Of a stretch of 64,000 nt of DNA, positions 51,069 through 59,621 are shown in pieces. The translations under genes were made by a program, and so were the position numbers. Origin of the DNA: VGMA01 sp964655475 (GTDB taxonomy: Bacteria; Chlamydiota; Chlamydiia; Chlamydiales; VGMA01); contig CAZZMO010000004.1 of assembly GCA_964655475.1 (NCBI GenBank), positions 62,001-126,000 of the forward strand. The letters are read 5' to 3'. Below the pieces are notes generated by a model. The model ran no database searches. It saw only the letters and a list, made by a program, of their open reading frames with translations, and was not told the DNA's origin. The first letter of the stretch is position 1. Each line of letters opens with the position of its first letter.

Positions 51069-51545
51069 ATGAATATTGGGCAGCGGCTACTAGCAAGCAT
51101 AGGAAGAATTTGTATCAGTTTGATTTTTATTATTATTGGGATTGCGAGCATTTTGAATTGGCAGGTCGCTGAAGTAGATGTCACTCATACCGTAACTCTT
51201 TGGCAAGGGTACATTGGGAAAAGGGATGGGATGGAGTCACTATTTTCCTCTCTTTTAGCCATGGTTCCCCTTTTCATGGGGATAGGAGCTACCTTACAAA
51301 TTTTAGGGGGAATCCTCCTCTTTTTAGGGCTTCAGGTGAGACTTGCAGCTTTTCTCCTCCTCCTCTACCTCGTGCCGATCACCCTCTTTTATCACCATTT
51401 TTGGCTTCTAAAAGGGCATGAGCAGTCGCTGGAACTGATCGCTTTTTTAAAAAATTTGGCCATCATCGGTGGATTGATTGTAGTTTTGGCAATGGGAAAA
51501 GGGCAGAAAAAAACCGCCTCTTTGGTACAATTGAACGATGTATAG
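51069..51545 (+). CDS. DoxX-family four-TM membrane protein
   Basis: 158 residues with four membrane segments (residues ~9-30, ~60-85, ~88-110, ~122-142). The pattern IGRICISLIFIIIGIASILNW at the N-terminus, GATLQILGGILLFLG in the middle and PITLFYHHFW later fits DoxX/DUF417-type proteins. Function is poorly known; some DoxX proteins act with oxidoreductases. The stop overlaps the start of lnt by 8 bases, so the two are probably co-translated. Confidence 0.82.
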   Translation: MNIGQRLLASIGRICISLIFIIIGIASILNWQVAEVDVTHTVTLWQGYIGKRDGMESLFSSLLAMVPLFMGIGATLQILGGILLFLGLQVRLAAFLLLLYLVPITLFYHHFWLLKGHEQSLELIAFLKNLAIIGGLIVVLAMGKGQKKTASLVQLNDV

Positions 51546-53133
51546 TAGATTGATAGGGATCATTACGAGTTTTGTTCTCGTATCCTTTTCACAGCCAGAT
51601 CACAAATTCCTCGCCTTTTTAACTAGCTTCCTCGGGTTTGCCCTCTTTTTTTACAGCTTAAAAGGAGAGCTTTCCCACAGAAAGAAATTCCTCATCGGCA
51701 CCAGTTGGTTTTTAGGTGTGCAGCTCATTCAACTTTTTTGGATGGCAACTCCCTACTATCACGGCTTTGAAATCTATTACCCTTATGTTTTTTTATCCCT
51801 TGCCATGGGTCTTCAGTGGGGGCTTTTAACCCTCTTTTTTAAAGATTCCCTTTCCTATCAAAGGATCTTGGCAATGGCAAGCTTTTGGACTCTAATGGAG
51901 TATAGCCGCCTCTACTTTCTCTGCGGCTTCCCTTTTAATCCGATCGGGCAATCTTTGGCCTATTCGCTCCCATCGCTACAGTGGGCAAGCGTCCTAGGTA
52001 TCTTAGGTCTTACGTTTTGGATCCTCTTGACGAACCTTGTTTTGATCAAATGGTGGGAGGAAAAATCGATGCGGACTGGATCGGTTGCTCTAGCCATTGC
52101 AGCCCTCCCAGCTCTATTCGGCTATTGGAATTTACATCTTCAAAAAAGGGCCTTAGAAAATGGGGATCACCTCAAAGTGGCGCTTGTACAAACTGGGCTT
52201 TATGCAGAAGAGAAGACGGCGTTTCAAGAAAAATCAGATGAATATTTGCCCCCTCTTTATCAGTGGGAGCGGATCATTTTAGGGCTTCGGGATCAAAAAG
52301 GAAAAGAGATCGATCTCATTGTTTTACCTGAATCGGCCCTCCCTTTTGACATTTTTCACCCCCATCTCTCATCTCACGATGTAAAAGAGATGTTCATGCG
52401 CCTTTTGAACTGGGATTTTGTTCCGAAGACCTCAGATCATTTCCTCACAAACGGAGATGTAGCGCAAGGGATTGCGAACTATTTTTCGAGCGAGCTCATC
52501 ATGGGGGCCACTTACTACAACGCTACAAAGAAAGAAAGTTACAACTCTGCTGTCCATTTTTCTCCGAATAAAACGCTCTGCCAGATGTATCACAAGCGAG
52601 TCCTCGTCCCCTTGTCAGAGTACCTTCCCGTTTCGTTCATTAGATCATTTCTTGCTCAGCATGGAATTGAATACTTTTTTACCCCAGGGAATGAGGCTAA
52701 TGTCTTTTATGGAAAAACGGTCGTCTCCCCATCCATTTGCTATGAAGAATGCTTTAGCCATCTCGTTAGAGAAGGGAAAGTGAGGGGAGCTAAGCTCCTT
52801 GCGAATCTTTCTAATGATGTTTGGTTTCCCCATTCACGCCTTCCGAAAGATCATTTTCATTTAGGAAGATTTCGCGCTGTAGAAAATGGGCTCCCTTTAG
52901 TGAGAGCTTGTAATACGGGGATTACAGCAGGGGTTGATTGTTTTGGTCACATCGTCGGAAGGCTAGAAGAAAAAGCAGATCGAGACCACTGGTTTCAAGG
53001 GGTGCTCTTTTTAGAAATCCCAACTTACACAGCGTCGACATTCTATTCTCTAACGGGAAATTGCCCTACATTGGCGTTCAGCATATTTATGCTCTCGACA
53101 TTCTTCATCTTCAGAAAAAAATATCGCTTGTGA
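51538..53133 (+). CDS. lnt: Apolipoprotein N-acyltransferase
   Basis: 531 residues. The N-terminal half has ~7 membrane segments, the C-terminal half is a nitrilase-like periplasmic domain. The catalytic triad is visible as Glu in VLPESALPF, Lys in YHKRVLVPLSEYLP and Cys in SICYEECF. It adds the third acyl chain to lipoproteins such as the LptE-like protein and the 47-residue lipoprotein of this window. The start ATG overlaps the DoxX gene. It is followed by lpxC as in C. trachomatis (cutE-lpxC). Confidence 0.96.
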   Translation: MYSRLIGIITSFVLVSFSQPDHKFLAFLTSFLGFALFFYSLKGELSHRKKFLIGTSWFLGVQLIQLFWMATPYYHGFEIYYPYVFLSLAMGLQWGLLTLFFKDSLSYQRILAMASFWTLMEYSRLYFLCGFPFNPIGQSLAYSLPSLQWASVLGILGLTFWILLTNLVLIKWWEEKSMRTGSVALAIAALPALFGYWNLHLQKRALENGDHLKVALVQTGLYAEEKTAFQEKSDEYLPPLYQWERIILGLRDQKGKEIDLIVLPESALPFDIFHPHLSSHDVKEMFMRLLNWDFVPKTSDHFLTNGDVAQGIANYFSSELIMGATYYNATKKESYNSAVHFSPNKTLCQMYHKRVLVPLSEYLPVSFIRSFLAQHGIEYFFTPGNEANVFYGKTVVSPSICYEECFSHLVREGKVRGAKLLANLSNDVWFPHSRLPKDHFHLGRFRAVENGLPLVRACNTGITAGVDCFGHIVGRLEEKADRDHWFQGVLFLEIPTYTASTFYSLTGNCPTLAFSIFMLSTFFIFRKKYRL

Positions 53134-53188
53134 AGAAAAGAATCATTTGGGTAAATTTTAGTGAAATTAGTGCCTGTACGGAGTTATT

Positions 53189-54094
53189 TTGCTGTCATCA
53201 TGCGATGCCAAAGTTTTGGAAACCGAAAAAGTCTTATCTTCTGTAAGAAACCAGTACACTATTGATCAATCAATTGAGTTTTTTGGCAAAGGTCTTTTCT
53301 CAGGCGCAGATGTGACAATGAGGTTCCATCCCGCTCCAGAAAACTTTGGAGTCCGCTTTAAAAGAGTCGATCTTCCCAATCAACCAGTCATCCCAGCGAC
53401 AATTGATTACATCATCGGAACGCCGAGATGTACCATCATCGGCCGCGATGGATGTGTGATTCAAAGTGTTGAACATGTGCTCTCTGCTCTTAAGGCGTGT
53501 GAGATCGATAACCTCCTCATCGAATTAGATGGGCCTGAAGTGCCAGTCGGAGACGGCAGCGCGCTTCCCTTCATCGGTGTCCTGAAGCAAGTAGAAAAAA
53601 GGAAGCAAAAGTCTACAGTTCACGTTTACCGAATTGCAGAGCCAATTTATTGGAGTGGCAATGGCGTTTATCTTGTAGCCCTCCCTGCATCAGAGTTTCG
53701 GATTAGCTATACTCTTTCATACCCGAACCATCCTCTTCTCCATTCTCAGTTTTATTCTTACGTATTCGACAAAGATACTTTCTCAGAAGAGATTGCTCCA
53801 TCAAGAACCTTTTCTCTCTACGAAGAGATCCTTCCACTTTTAGAAAGTGGAGTGATCAAAGGGGGGAGTTTAGAAAATGGTGTGATTCTTAAAGGTAGAG
53901 AGGTTCTCAATCCAGGTGGGCTCCGGTTCCCTGATGAGATGGTTCGACACAAGATTCTCGACCTGATTGGTGATTTTTCCTTGATTGGAACTCCGATCCT
54001 TGCGCACATTGTAGCAATTCGCTCAGGTCATTATTCCAATACATCTTTTGCTAAAGAGATTGTTGATTTGATTAAAAAGGAAAGAAAGCGATGA
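53189..54094 (+). CDS. lpxC: UDP-3-O-acyl-N-acetylglucosamine deacetylase
   Basis: 301 residues, starting at a TTG with GGAG five bases upstream; no ATG gives a complete N-terminus. It has the first-domain signature (FFGKGLFSGADVTMRF), the zinc His in SVEHVLSALK, the acid PEVPVGDGSALPF, and the second zinc site with the catalytic segment PDEMVRHKILDLIGD. It removes acetate in the committed step of lipid A synthesis. The stop overlaps fabZ (ATGA). The lpxC-fabZ-lpxA-fmt order is that of C. trachomatis. Confidence 0.96.
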   Translation: MLSSCDAKVLETEKVLSSVRNQYTIDQSIEFFGKGLFSGADVTMRFHPAPENFGVRFKRVDLPNQPVIPATIDYIIGTPRCTIIGRDGCVIQSVEHVLSALKACEIDNLLIELDGPEVPVGDGSALPFIGVLKQVEKRKQKSTVHVYRIAEPIYWSGNGVYLVALPASEFRISYTLSYPNHPLLHSQFYSYVFDKDTFSEEIAPSRTFSLYEEILPLLESGVIKGGSLENGVILKGREVLNPGGLRFPDEMVRHKILDLIGDFSLIGTPILAHIVAIRSGHYSNTSFAKEIVDLIKKERKR

Positions 54095-54537
54095 GCAGCG
54101 GTGAGATCAACATCAAAGAGATCTTAAAACGGTTACCCCATCGTTATCCCTTTCTACTAGTAGACAAAATCTTGAGTATCGACTTAGACAATAACAAGAT
54201 TGTTGGGCTCAAGAGTGTCTCGATTAACGAAGAATTTTTCCAAGGCCATTTTCCTGGCGAGCCCATTATGCCAGGAGTCTTGATTTTAGAAGCGCTTGCA
54301 CAGACAGGGGGGATCCTCATGTTTGAAAAAGGCTTTCACCAAATCAAGGTATTGGCAAGCATTAGAGATGTAAGATTTAGAAAAACTGTCCGTCCAGGCG
54401 ATGCCCTGATTTTGGAGGCAGAAGCTTCTCACCTTTCGAAACGGGGAGGGAAAATGCTTTGCGTGGCCAAAGTAGAAGGGAGTGTTGCGACTGAGGCAGA
54501 GATTTCATTCGCCCTTTTACCAGAAAATCAAGGTTAG
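54091..54537 (+). CDS. fabZ: 3-hydroxyacyl-ACP dehydratase FabZ
   Basis: 148 residues, hot-dog fold. The family core is HRYPFLLVDKI and the catalytic segment GHFPGEPIMPGVLILEALAQ (His and Glu). It dehydrates 3-hydroxyacyl-ACP in fatty acid synthesis and competes with LpxA for the same substrates, which explains the common operon with lpxC and lpxA. It starts inside the lpxC stop (ATGA) and stops one base before the lpxA ATG. Confidence 0.97.
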   Translation: MSSGEINIKEILKRLPHRYPFLLVDKILSIDLDNNKIVGLKSVSINEEFFQGHFPGEPIMPGVLILEALAQTGGILMFEKGFHQIKVLASIRDVRFRKTVRPGDALILEAEASHLSKRGGKMLCVAKVEGSVATEAEISFALLPENQG

Positions 54538-54538
54538 T

Positions 54539-55384
54539 ATGAGCGATATTCATCCAACAGCCGTGGTAGAACCCTCTGTAAAAGTGGGGAAACGAGTTAT
54601 CATCGAGCCTTATGCCATCGTCAAAGGGCATACAGTTCTGCACGATGATGTGGTGATCAAGTCACATGCCTACATCGATGGGCATACGGAAATTGGAGAA
54701 GGTTCGATCATCTGGCCATTTGCTTGTATCGGGACTAAAACGCAAGACCTTAAGTATAAAGGTGAGCGCACATACGTCAGGATTGGTAAAAAAACTGAAA
54801 TTAGAGAATATGTTACGATCAACTCTTCCTGCGGAGAGGAGACAGAAGTGGTTGTTGGAGATCACTGTCTGATCATGGCTTATTGCCACATTGCTCATAA
54901 CTGTGTAGTGGGTAACCGCGTCATCATGTCGAACAATTCTATTTTAGCAGGACATGTGACGGTCGATGATTTTGCCATCATCGGTGGGATGACCCCCGTT
55001 CATCAATTTGTCCGTATCGGTTCTTATTCCATGGTGGGTGGCATGAGCCGCGTTACGAAAGATGTTCCCCCTTATACTGTAGGTGGAGGGACCCCTTATA
55101 AATTAGGTGGTCTCAACATTGTAGGGCTCAAGCGTCATAAGTTTTCTCTCAATATGAGAAAAGATTTAACGAAGGCCTTCAAACTAACTTACCGCTCAGG
55201 TCTCAAGTTACCTGAAGCGATTGAAAGGATCCGTCTAGAGATCCCCTCTTCTAAACACCTCGATTATTGGCTTGACTTCTGCACCTCCTCCAGAAGGGGA
55301 TTGATCTGCATGGAAGGGGTTACTAAGATCGATCTTGAAGAGAAAGAAGAAGGAAATACTCAGCAGCTATTAGAAATGAGATGA
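54539..55384 (+). CDS. lpxA: UDP-N-acetylglucosamine O-acyltransferase
   Basis: 281 residues from the ATG at 54539, next to the fabZ stop. The N-terminal two thirds is a left-handed parallel beta helix of hexapeptide repeats (HPTAVVEPSVKVGKRVIIEP). The catalytic His lies in MAYCHIAHNC. The C-terminal helical domain (LNMRKDLTKAFKL) follows. It adds a 3-hydroxyacyl chain to UDP-GlcNAc, the first step of lipid A synthesis. It overlaps fmt by four bases (ATGA). Confidence 0.97.
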   Translation: MSDIHPTAVVEPSVKVGKRVIIEPYAIVKGHTVLHDDVVIKSHAYIDGHTEIGEGSIIWPFACIGTKTQDLKYKGERTYVRIGKKTEIREYVTINSSCGEETEVVVGDHCLIMAYCHIAHNCVVGNRVIMSNNSILAGHVTVDDFAIIGGMTPVHQFVRIGSYSMVGGMSRVTKDVPPYTVGGGTPYKLGGLNIVGLKRHKFSLNMRKDLTKAFKLTYRSGLKLPEAIERIRLEIPSSKHLDYWLDFCTSSRRGLICMEGVTKIDLEEKEEGNTQQLLEMR

Positions 55385-56328
55385 ATGTCATTTTTTTCGG
55401 AACTCCTGAGTTTGCTAAAGAAGTTCTCTCTTTTTTGCTCTCCCATCGCATCAATATCGTAGCTGTCGTCACGGGTGAAGATAAGCCGAAAGGGAGAAAT
55501 CGACAAGTACATCCACCTGAAGTAAAAGAGTTTATTCAATCTCATTATCCTCACATACCTGTTTTTCAGCCGAAAAAAGCATCTGACCCTGAATTTGTTG
55601 AAACCTTAAAAGCCTATAATCCTGATCTCTTTATCGTAGTCTCTTACGGTCAGCTCTTGAAGCAAAACCTCCTCTCCGTGCCGAAGCTCTTTCCAATCAA
55701 TGTGCACCCTTCCCTCCTTCCCCTCTATAGAGGAGCCTCTCCCATTCGATCTCCTCTTCTTCATGGTGATACAAAAACAGGGGTGACTATTATGGAAATG
55801 ATCCTTGAGATGGATGCAGGGGATATCCTAGCTCAAGAAGAGTATTGTATCCCAGATCAAATGGTTCATGGAGAGCTCGAAGAGCACCTCTGCGGCTCAT
55901 CTTGTAGGCTCTTACTTGAAGTGTTGGAGAGTCTTGAAAAAGGGATGCCTCTACAAAGAAGGGCGCAAGAGGCAGAGCAAGCTACATTTTCTAAGAAAAT
56001 TGGCCCTGAGCATCTTCTTCTCAATTTCAATAAGCCCGCTAAAGAGGTTCATTCCCAGGTGAGAGCGCTCAGCCCTTCTCCTGGCGCCTTTGCCCTCTGT
56101 AATTTGCAGGGTAAAGAGAAGCGCGTTAAAGTGCTTCGCACTGAAGTCACATCTCTTTTTGCTAAGAGCGCAGGGGAAAATCTCTTATTTGATCGTGTGA
56201 ATGGTTGGGTTGTCTCTTGTCAAGATGTTGGAATAAAAATTTTAGAAGTGCAGCCCGAGGGTGGAAAAAAAATGTCGGTTAAAGAATTCATGAACGGTGT
56301 TTCCTCTGCTTTTTTCATCACTCCGTAA
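55381..56328 (+). CDS. fmt: Methionyl-tRNA formyltransferase
   Basis: 315 residues. N-terminal formyltransferase domain with NVIFFGTPEFAKEVL, the signature INVHPSLLPLYRGASPI, then TKTGVTIMEMILEMDAGDIL, and the C-terminal OB-like domain. It formylates initiator Met-tRNA. It closes the lpxC-fabZ-lpxA-fmt unit. An AT-rich gap of ~200 bases separates it from the Inc-like genes. Confidence 0.97.
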   Translation: MNVIFFGTPEFAKEVLSFLLSHRINIVAVVTGEDKPKGRNRQVHPPEVKEFIQSHYPHIPVFQPKKASDPEFVETLKAYNPDLFIVVSYGQLLKQNLLSVPKLFPINVHPSLLPLYRGASPIRSPLLHGDTKTGVTIMEMILEMDAGDILAQEEYCIPDQMVHGELEEHLCGSSCRLLLEVLESLEKGMPLQRRAQEAEQATFSKKIGPEHLLLNFNKPAKEVHSQVRALSPSPGAFALCNLQGKEKRVKVLRTEVTSLFAKSAGENLLFDRVNGWVVSCQDVGIKILEVQPEGGKKMSVKEFMNGVSSAFFITP

Positions 56329-56525
56329 AACGCATCTCATTTTATCTTTTATATATTAAACAAAACTAACTTATTTGTTTCGCAATTAAATGCAAAATAG
56401 AAATTAGTTTTTATAATGTATTTTGAACTAATTTTGGTTCATAAGTCTTTGGTTTTTTGATATTTACAAATAAATAAAACGTCTCTATATTGCAGGTAGA
56501 TTTAAAGATTTTGTCAAGGAATTGC
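56329..56525 (+). promoter_or_regulatory. AT-rich upstream region of the Inc-like genes
   Basis: About 200 bases with no ORF, clearly richer in A+T than the flanking genes. Promoter-like elements are weak: TTGGTT with TTGATA 17 bases later near 56450. The first gene has AAGGA shortly before its ATG. No terminator hairpin with a T tract is seen after fmt. This is the likely promoter region of the cluster, and the base composition could point to separate regulation. Confidence 0.35.
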
Positions 56526-57284
56526 ATGGCTTCTGTAACTCGTTCTCAGGTCGAATTCGCGGTAGGTAAACAAAGTGGGCAGCCATACGATGTAATGACC
56601 CGTTGCTTCAAAGAGAAGCATGATAAGTTTTGGGGTTTAACAGGTGCAGCTGCTGAGGCTTTTGGCGCTTCTCGCATTGCAGATGTCTGTGGCAAGGGTG
56701 AAAACTTCCTCGGTTTTGCTCAAGCTTTTTCAGATATAGGAACGATTGTCAATGAAGTAACGGAGCTTTGCGAAGAAGAGGGAACAGCAGTTGAGAAAGT
56801 CGCTCAAGCGGGAAAGGTGATTGGTGCCACAGCAGATGGGACGATTACAGGGCTGAGCTTATTGCGCTTCACTTCAGATATGGTGGAATCAGAGTCTTTT
56901 CAAGGATCTGGCATGCAAGTAGGTATCGATTCAGCAAATATGGTTTCTTGCGCCTGCTCAATCTTTGATTCCTCACTTGAACTTGCAGCAGTGGCTAGCA
57001 GAGAGTCTCAGCCTAGGACGGACTATGAAGTAGAAGTTGATGAAATGACAAAACACAAGAGTATTTGGGATCTTGTAAAAAATATAGCTTCGTTCACAGG
57101 GAGCGCCCTCGGAATCATCGGTGTGATCACAGCAGCTGTTTTAAGCTCATGGATTACATTAGGAATTTCGGTAGTGGTATTTATTGGCGCCATTGTCTCC
57201 TTCTTCATTGGGGACCAACTGGAGCGTTTCCAGCAAGAACATGAAATTGATGAAATTATGACGAGTTTAACAAAAAAGAGGTAA
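56526..57284 (+). CDS. Inc-like protein 1 (bilobed hydrophobic C-terminal domain)
   Basis: 252 residues from the ATG at 56526, with AAGGA before it. There is no N-terminal signal peptide; the start (MASVTRSQVEFAVGKQSGQ) is polar, as in type III secreted proteins. Residues ~30-165 are helical and small-residue rich. Residues ~185-229 form two close hydrophobic segments (ALGIIGVITAAVLSS and ISVVVFIGAIVSFFIGD) joined by a short turn, followed by a 22-residue charged tail. This bilobed pattern is the hallmark of chlamydial inclusion membrane (Inc) proteins. The position between fmt and rplC is that of CT529 (Cap1) in C. trachomatis. Sequence homology to CT529 is not proven. Confidence 0.78.
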   Translation: MASVTRSQVEFAVGKQSGQPYDVMTRCFKEKHDKFWGLTGAAAEAFGASRIADVCGKGENFLGFAQAFSDIGTIVNEVTELCEEEGTAVEKVAQAGKVIGATADGTITGLSLLRFTSDMVESESFQGSGMQVGIDSANMVSCACSIFDSSLELAAVASRESQPRTDYEVEVDEMTKHKSIWDLVKNIASFTGSALGIIGVITAAVLSSWITLGISVVVFIGAIVSFFIGDQLERFQQEHEIDEIMTSLTKKR

Positions 57285-57289
57285 TGAAT

Positions 57290-58210
57290 ATGGCAACAGC
57301 ACTAAGTAATGTTGGATTGGGTGGTCGGCATGTTATCAATGATAGCCACAATGCAGCAGCAACTGGTCAATTAAAGAAAAAAGATGGGCATCTAGTTCAG
57401 GTAGAAAGAAAATCAGGTGGTACAACGCTTGGTAACACTCTCAGCGCTATTGGTAATGCTGGAGAGCTCGCGCTAAAAACTGGAGAGTGTGGCGCGGGAT
57501 GGACAGGATATCTCACAGGAGTTTTAGGTGGAGATCCAACTGAAGCAGTTAGTATTGGCAAATCGTTGAATAAAGGGGCGAAAGCCTATGGATTGGCTGG
57601 CGCAATTGCTGCGACTGGCAATATGGTTAATGCTGGGGGCCGCGTAGTATCTGCAATCGAAAAAGGATTGAGTGGAAAGAGTGGTGCTGCTTATGACGGA
57701 ACAATGGCTGGAGTCGAATTTTTAGGTCATGGAGCAAAAGGGGTTGCTCAAGCAGGTGAGTTCTTAGAGTTTCTTGGGAAAGAAGGAATTGTTGATTGTG
57801 CAAATTCTACGCTTGGAGCCACTATTCAAGGGGCGAAATCTATTAAGGATGTGGTAGACCTCACAAATGGATGTATTGATGCAGCAAAGACAGTAGAGCG
57901 TCACAATAAGCTAGAAGCGAGAAAGGCGGCAGGAGAGACAATTCCAGCGCAAGAGCAAGAGATTCACGATCTCAAAGGTCACGAGTCATGGCTTACAATT
58001 GTCAAGAATGTGGCTGCTTTAGTTCTTCATGTGTTGAGCTTTGTTGGTGTAGTTCTTGGTCTCGTATTTGCTCAACCAATTCTTCTATCAATTGGTACAG
58101 TTGTTTTAGTGACTTCGATCGCTCTCTTCTTTATCGGTGATAATAGAAAAGCGCTTGAGCAGGAAGACACAATTGCTCAGATCAATGATGAATTAGCACG
58201 AATCGTGTAA
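57290..58210 (+). CDS. Inc-like protein 2 (paralogue)
   Basis: 306 residues; ATG at 57290 chosen because AGAGG lies 8 bases before it, while the ATG at 57284 is too close. It has no signal peptide. The long middle is Gly/Ala-rich and helical (AGAIAATGNMVNAGGRVV; GVEFLGHGAKGVAQAGEFLE). Residues ~233-284 align without gaps to protein 1 (20 identities in 52 by my count, including VKN and FFIGD), again as two hydrophobic lobes with a 22-residue charged tail. It is coupled to protein 1 (stop and start 5 bases apart). A strong terminator follows. A host-facing inclusion-membrane location is inference. Confidence 0.78.
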   Translation: MATALSNVGLGGRHVINDSHNAAATGQLKKKDGHLVQVERKSGGTTLGNTLSAIGNAGELALKTGECGAGWTGYLTGVLGGDPTEAVSIGKSLNKGAKAYGLAGAIAATGNMVNAGGRVVSAIEKGLSGKSGAAYDGTMAGVEFLGHGAKGVAQAGEFLEFLGKEGIVDCANSTLGATIQGAKSIKDVVDLTNGCIDAAKTVERHNKLEARKAAGETIPAQEQEIHDLKGHESWLTIVKNVAALVLHVLSFVGVVLGLVFAQPILLSIGTVVLVTSIALFFIGDNRKALEQEDTIAQINDELARIV

Positions 58211-58216
58211 GTGTAT

Positions 58217-58259
58217 AAAGCTTCTTTCAGGATGAACTGAAAGAAGCTTTTCTTTTTTT
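58217..58259 (+). terminator. Strong Rho-independent terminator after Inc-like gene 2
   Basis: A perfect 14-base-pair stem AAAGCTTCTTTCAG / CTGAAAGAAGCTTT has a six-base loop GATGAA and is followed by TCTTTTTTT. It lies 6 bases after the stop and separates genes 1-2 from gene 3. Confidence 0.95.
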
Positions 58260-58347
58260 AATATCTTGTGAATTTTAATTTTCAGAGTAGAAGAAGATAT
58301 CAGTATTTGTTAAAATACTCTAAATCAATATTTTCTAAGTGAAAATC

Positions 58348-59169
58348 ATGTCGCTTCTCTTTCCATCTCTTGATCTACCAAATTCTTCAATAACTACTTC
58401 CTCTACACCCTATTTTGATCATATTGGTGAAAGTTTTTTAGAGGGGAGAGTGGCTAGTTCCTTTACTAGCGGAGGGGAAGAGTTAGCTCAACCATCTTTT
58501 TGGGAAAGAACTGCAGAAAGTGTACATCGCCTCAGTGAAAGGCCAGGTAGTATATTTTTTGGTGTCATGCAGGGGATGGGGGTGATTTCTTCAGCCTGGG
58601 CCTTTGCAAATACATTTCAAGCCTCTGAGCGAGGCTCTATGCGTTTCCGTATGGAAAGGGGAGAGTCTCATATCTTAAGCGATCGCATCATGGCAGGATT
58701 CGGTTTAACGGGCTCTCTTGCCCGATTTGGTGGCTGGGTCCATACAGAGTGCTTTGCAGCAGCAGGAGGGGAGCTTACTTCATCGCTCCTCGGAGGGATT
58801 GGATCTGGAGTAGGCTTGATCCGTAGCGGATCTCGCACATTTGAGGTATTAGACGATTGGAAAGAGACTGATCGCCTTTCAAATTTTGGCGAAAAAATGA
58901 GTATGGATCCAGAAATGGGTTTTAGAAATACCCCTTGGATTCAAGCGCTCAATTTGACATCGAATATTTTATTTGCCTGTTTTTCAGTTGTAGGTTTGTT
59001 GGCGTTATGCTTTAGTAGTTTTATTTTAGCGCCACTTTCAGCGATGTGTCTTTTTGGCAGCCTTATGATGACGTTGGCAAGCTTTCTCATGAAGCTTGGT
59101 AATAGTGAAGAGGAACAAAAATTGAATTTACTCAAAGCAAATGACATGGAAAAAAATTATGTTTGCTAA
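58348..59169 (+). CDS. Inc-like protein 3 (paralogue, more divergent)
   Basis: 273 residues from the ATG at 58348 (a GTG at 58339 is possible). The N-terminus is Ser/Thr-rich and polar (SITTSSTPYFDHIGE). The middle repeats the Gly/Ala-rich helical style of the other two (GLTGSLARFGGWVHTECF; LLGGIGSGVGLIRSG). Residues ~206-248 hold two hydrophobic lobes (LFACFSVVGLLALCFSSF; AMCLFGSLMMTLASFLM) before a charged 21-residue tail. It thus shares the layout of proteins 1 and 2 with weaker sequence identity. It has its own transcription unit after the terminator. Ribosome site is weak. Confidence 0.72.
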   Translation: MSLLFPSLDLPNSSITTSSTPYFDHIGESFLEGRVASSFTSGGEELAQPSFWERTAESVHRLSERPGSIFFGVMQGMGVISSAWAFANTFQASERGSMRFRMERGESHILSDRIMAGFGLTGSLARFGGWVHTECFAAAGGELTSSLLGGIGSGVGLIRSGSRTFEVLDDWKETDRLSNFGEKMSMDPEMGFRNTPWIQALNLTSNILFACFSVVGLLALCFSSFILAPLSAMCLFGSLMMTLASFLMKLGNSEEEQKLNLLKANDMEKNYVC

Positions 59170-59187
59170 TTTACCTCACCATTCCTG

Positions 59188-59361
59188 ATGCAGACTGGAC
59201 CATCTTCAATAGAAAAAATCGAGTGGTCGCTATTTTCAGGGGTTCTGATTCTTTTCGTAGCGGTTCTCCTCGTGACCGCTTTTAATCGTCATAAAATCAA
59301 AGCAAAAGTTGATAAAATCAAGAAAGAATCGACTCTTGTAAATCAGAGCATTCAAACCTGA
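59188..59361 (+). CDS. Small single-TM protein, 57 residues (possible)
   Basis: An ORF too short for routine calling. It starts MQTGPSSIEKIEWS, then one hydrophobic segment LFSGVLILFVAVLLVTAF, then a basic helix (NRHKIKAKVDKIKKES). The frame is that of Inc-like gene 3, 18 bases after its stop. No ribosome site is seen before the ATG, which counts against it; the clear TM plus positive C-terminal side counts for it. No family was recognised. Confidence 0.45.
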   Translation: MQTGPSSIEKIEWSLFSGVLILFVAVLLVTAFNRHKIKAKVDKIKKESTLVNQSIQT

Positions 59362-59621
59362 AGCTCACTTCTTCTTTTACAAGATGGGTAAAACCTCCAA
59401 TTTTTTATTCCGGTCAGTATAAAATATTGATTGTGGAAAAAAGAGGGCTTTTGTTAATCTGTCCCGCATGAGTCTTCACCAGAGAGGAATTCGAATCATT
59501 TAAGAACTGACTCGAAGAGTGAGAGCCTGAGTTTGAGGCGCGTCAAAGAGTAAAATGCTACGCGAGACCAAAATTAGGCTAATATAGAGAAAAGAGAAAC
59601 TGCTAACGCGAAGGATATAGT
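59362..59621 (+). promoter_or_regulatory. Promoter and leader region of the ribosomal protein operon
   Basis: 260 bases before rplC. A weak promoter-like pair is TTGTGG (59431-59436) and GTTAAT after 16 bases, which would leave a leader of ~155 bases. The leader has purine-rich stretches but no hairpin that I can pair with confidence. AAGGA lies 7 bases before the rplC ATG. No ORF is present. Confidence 0.35.
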
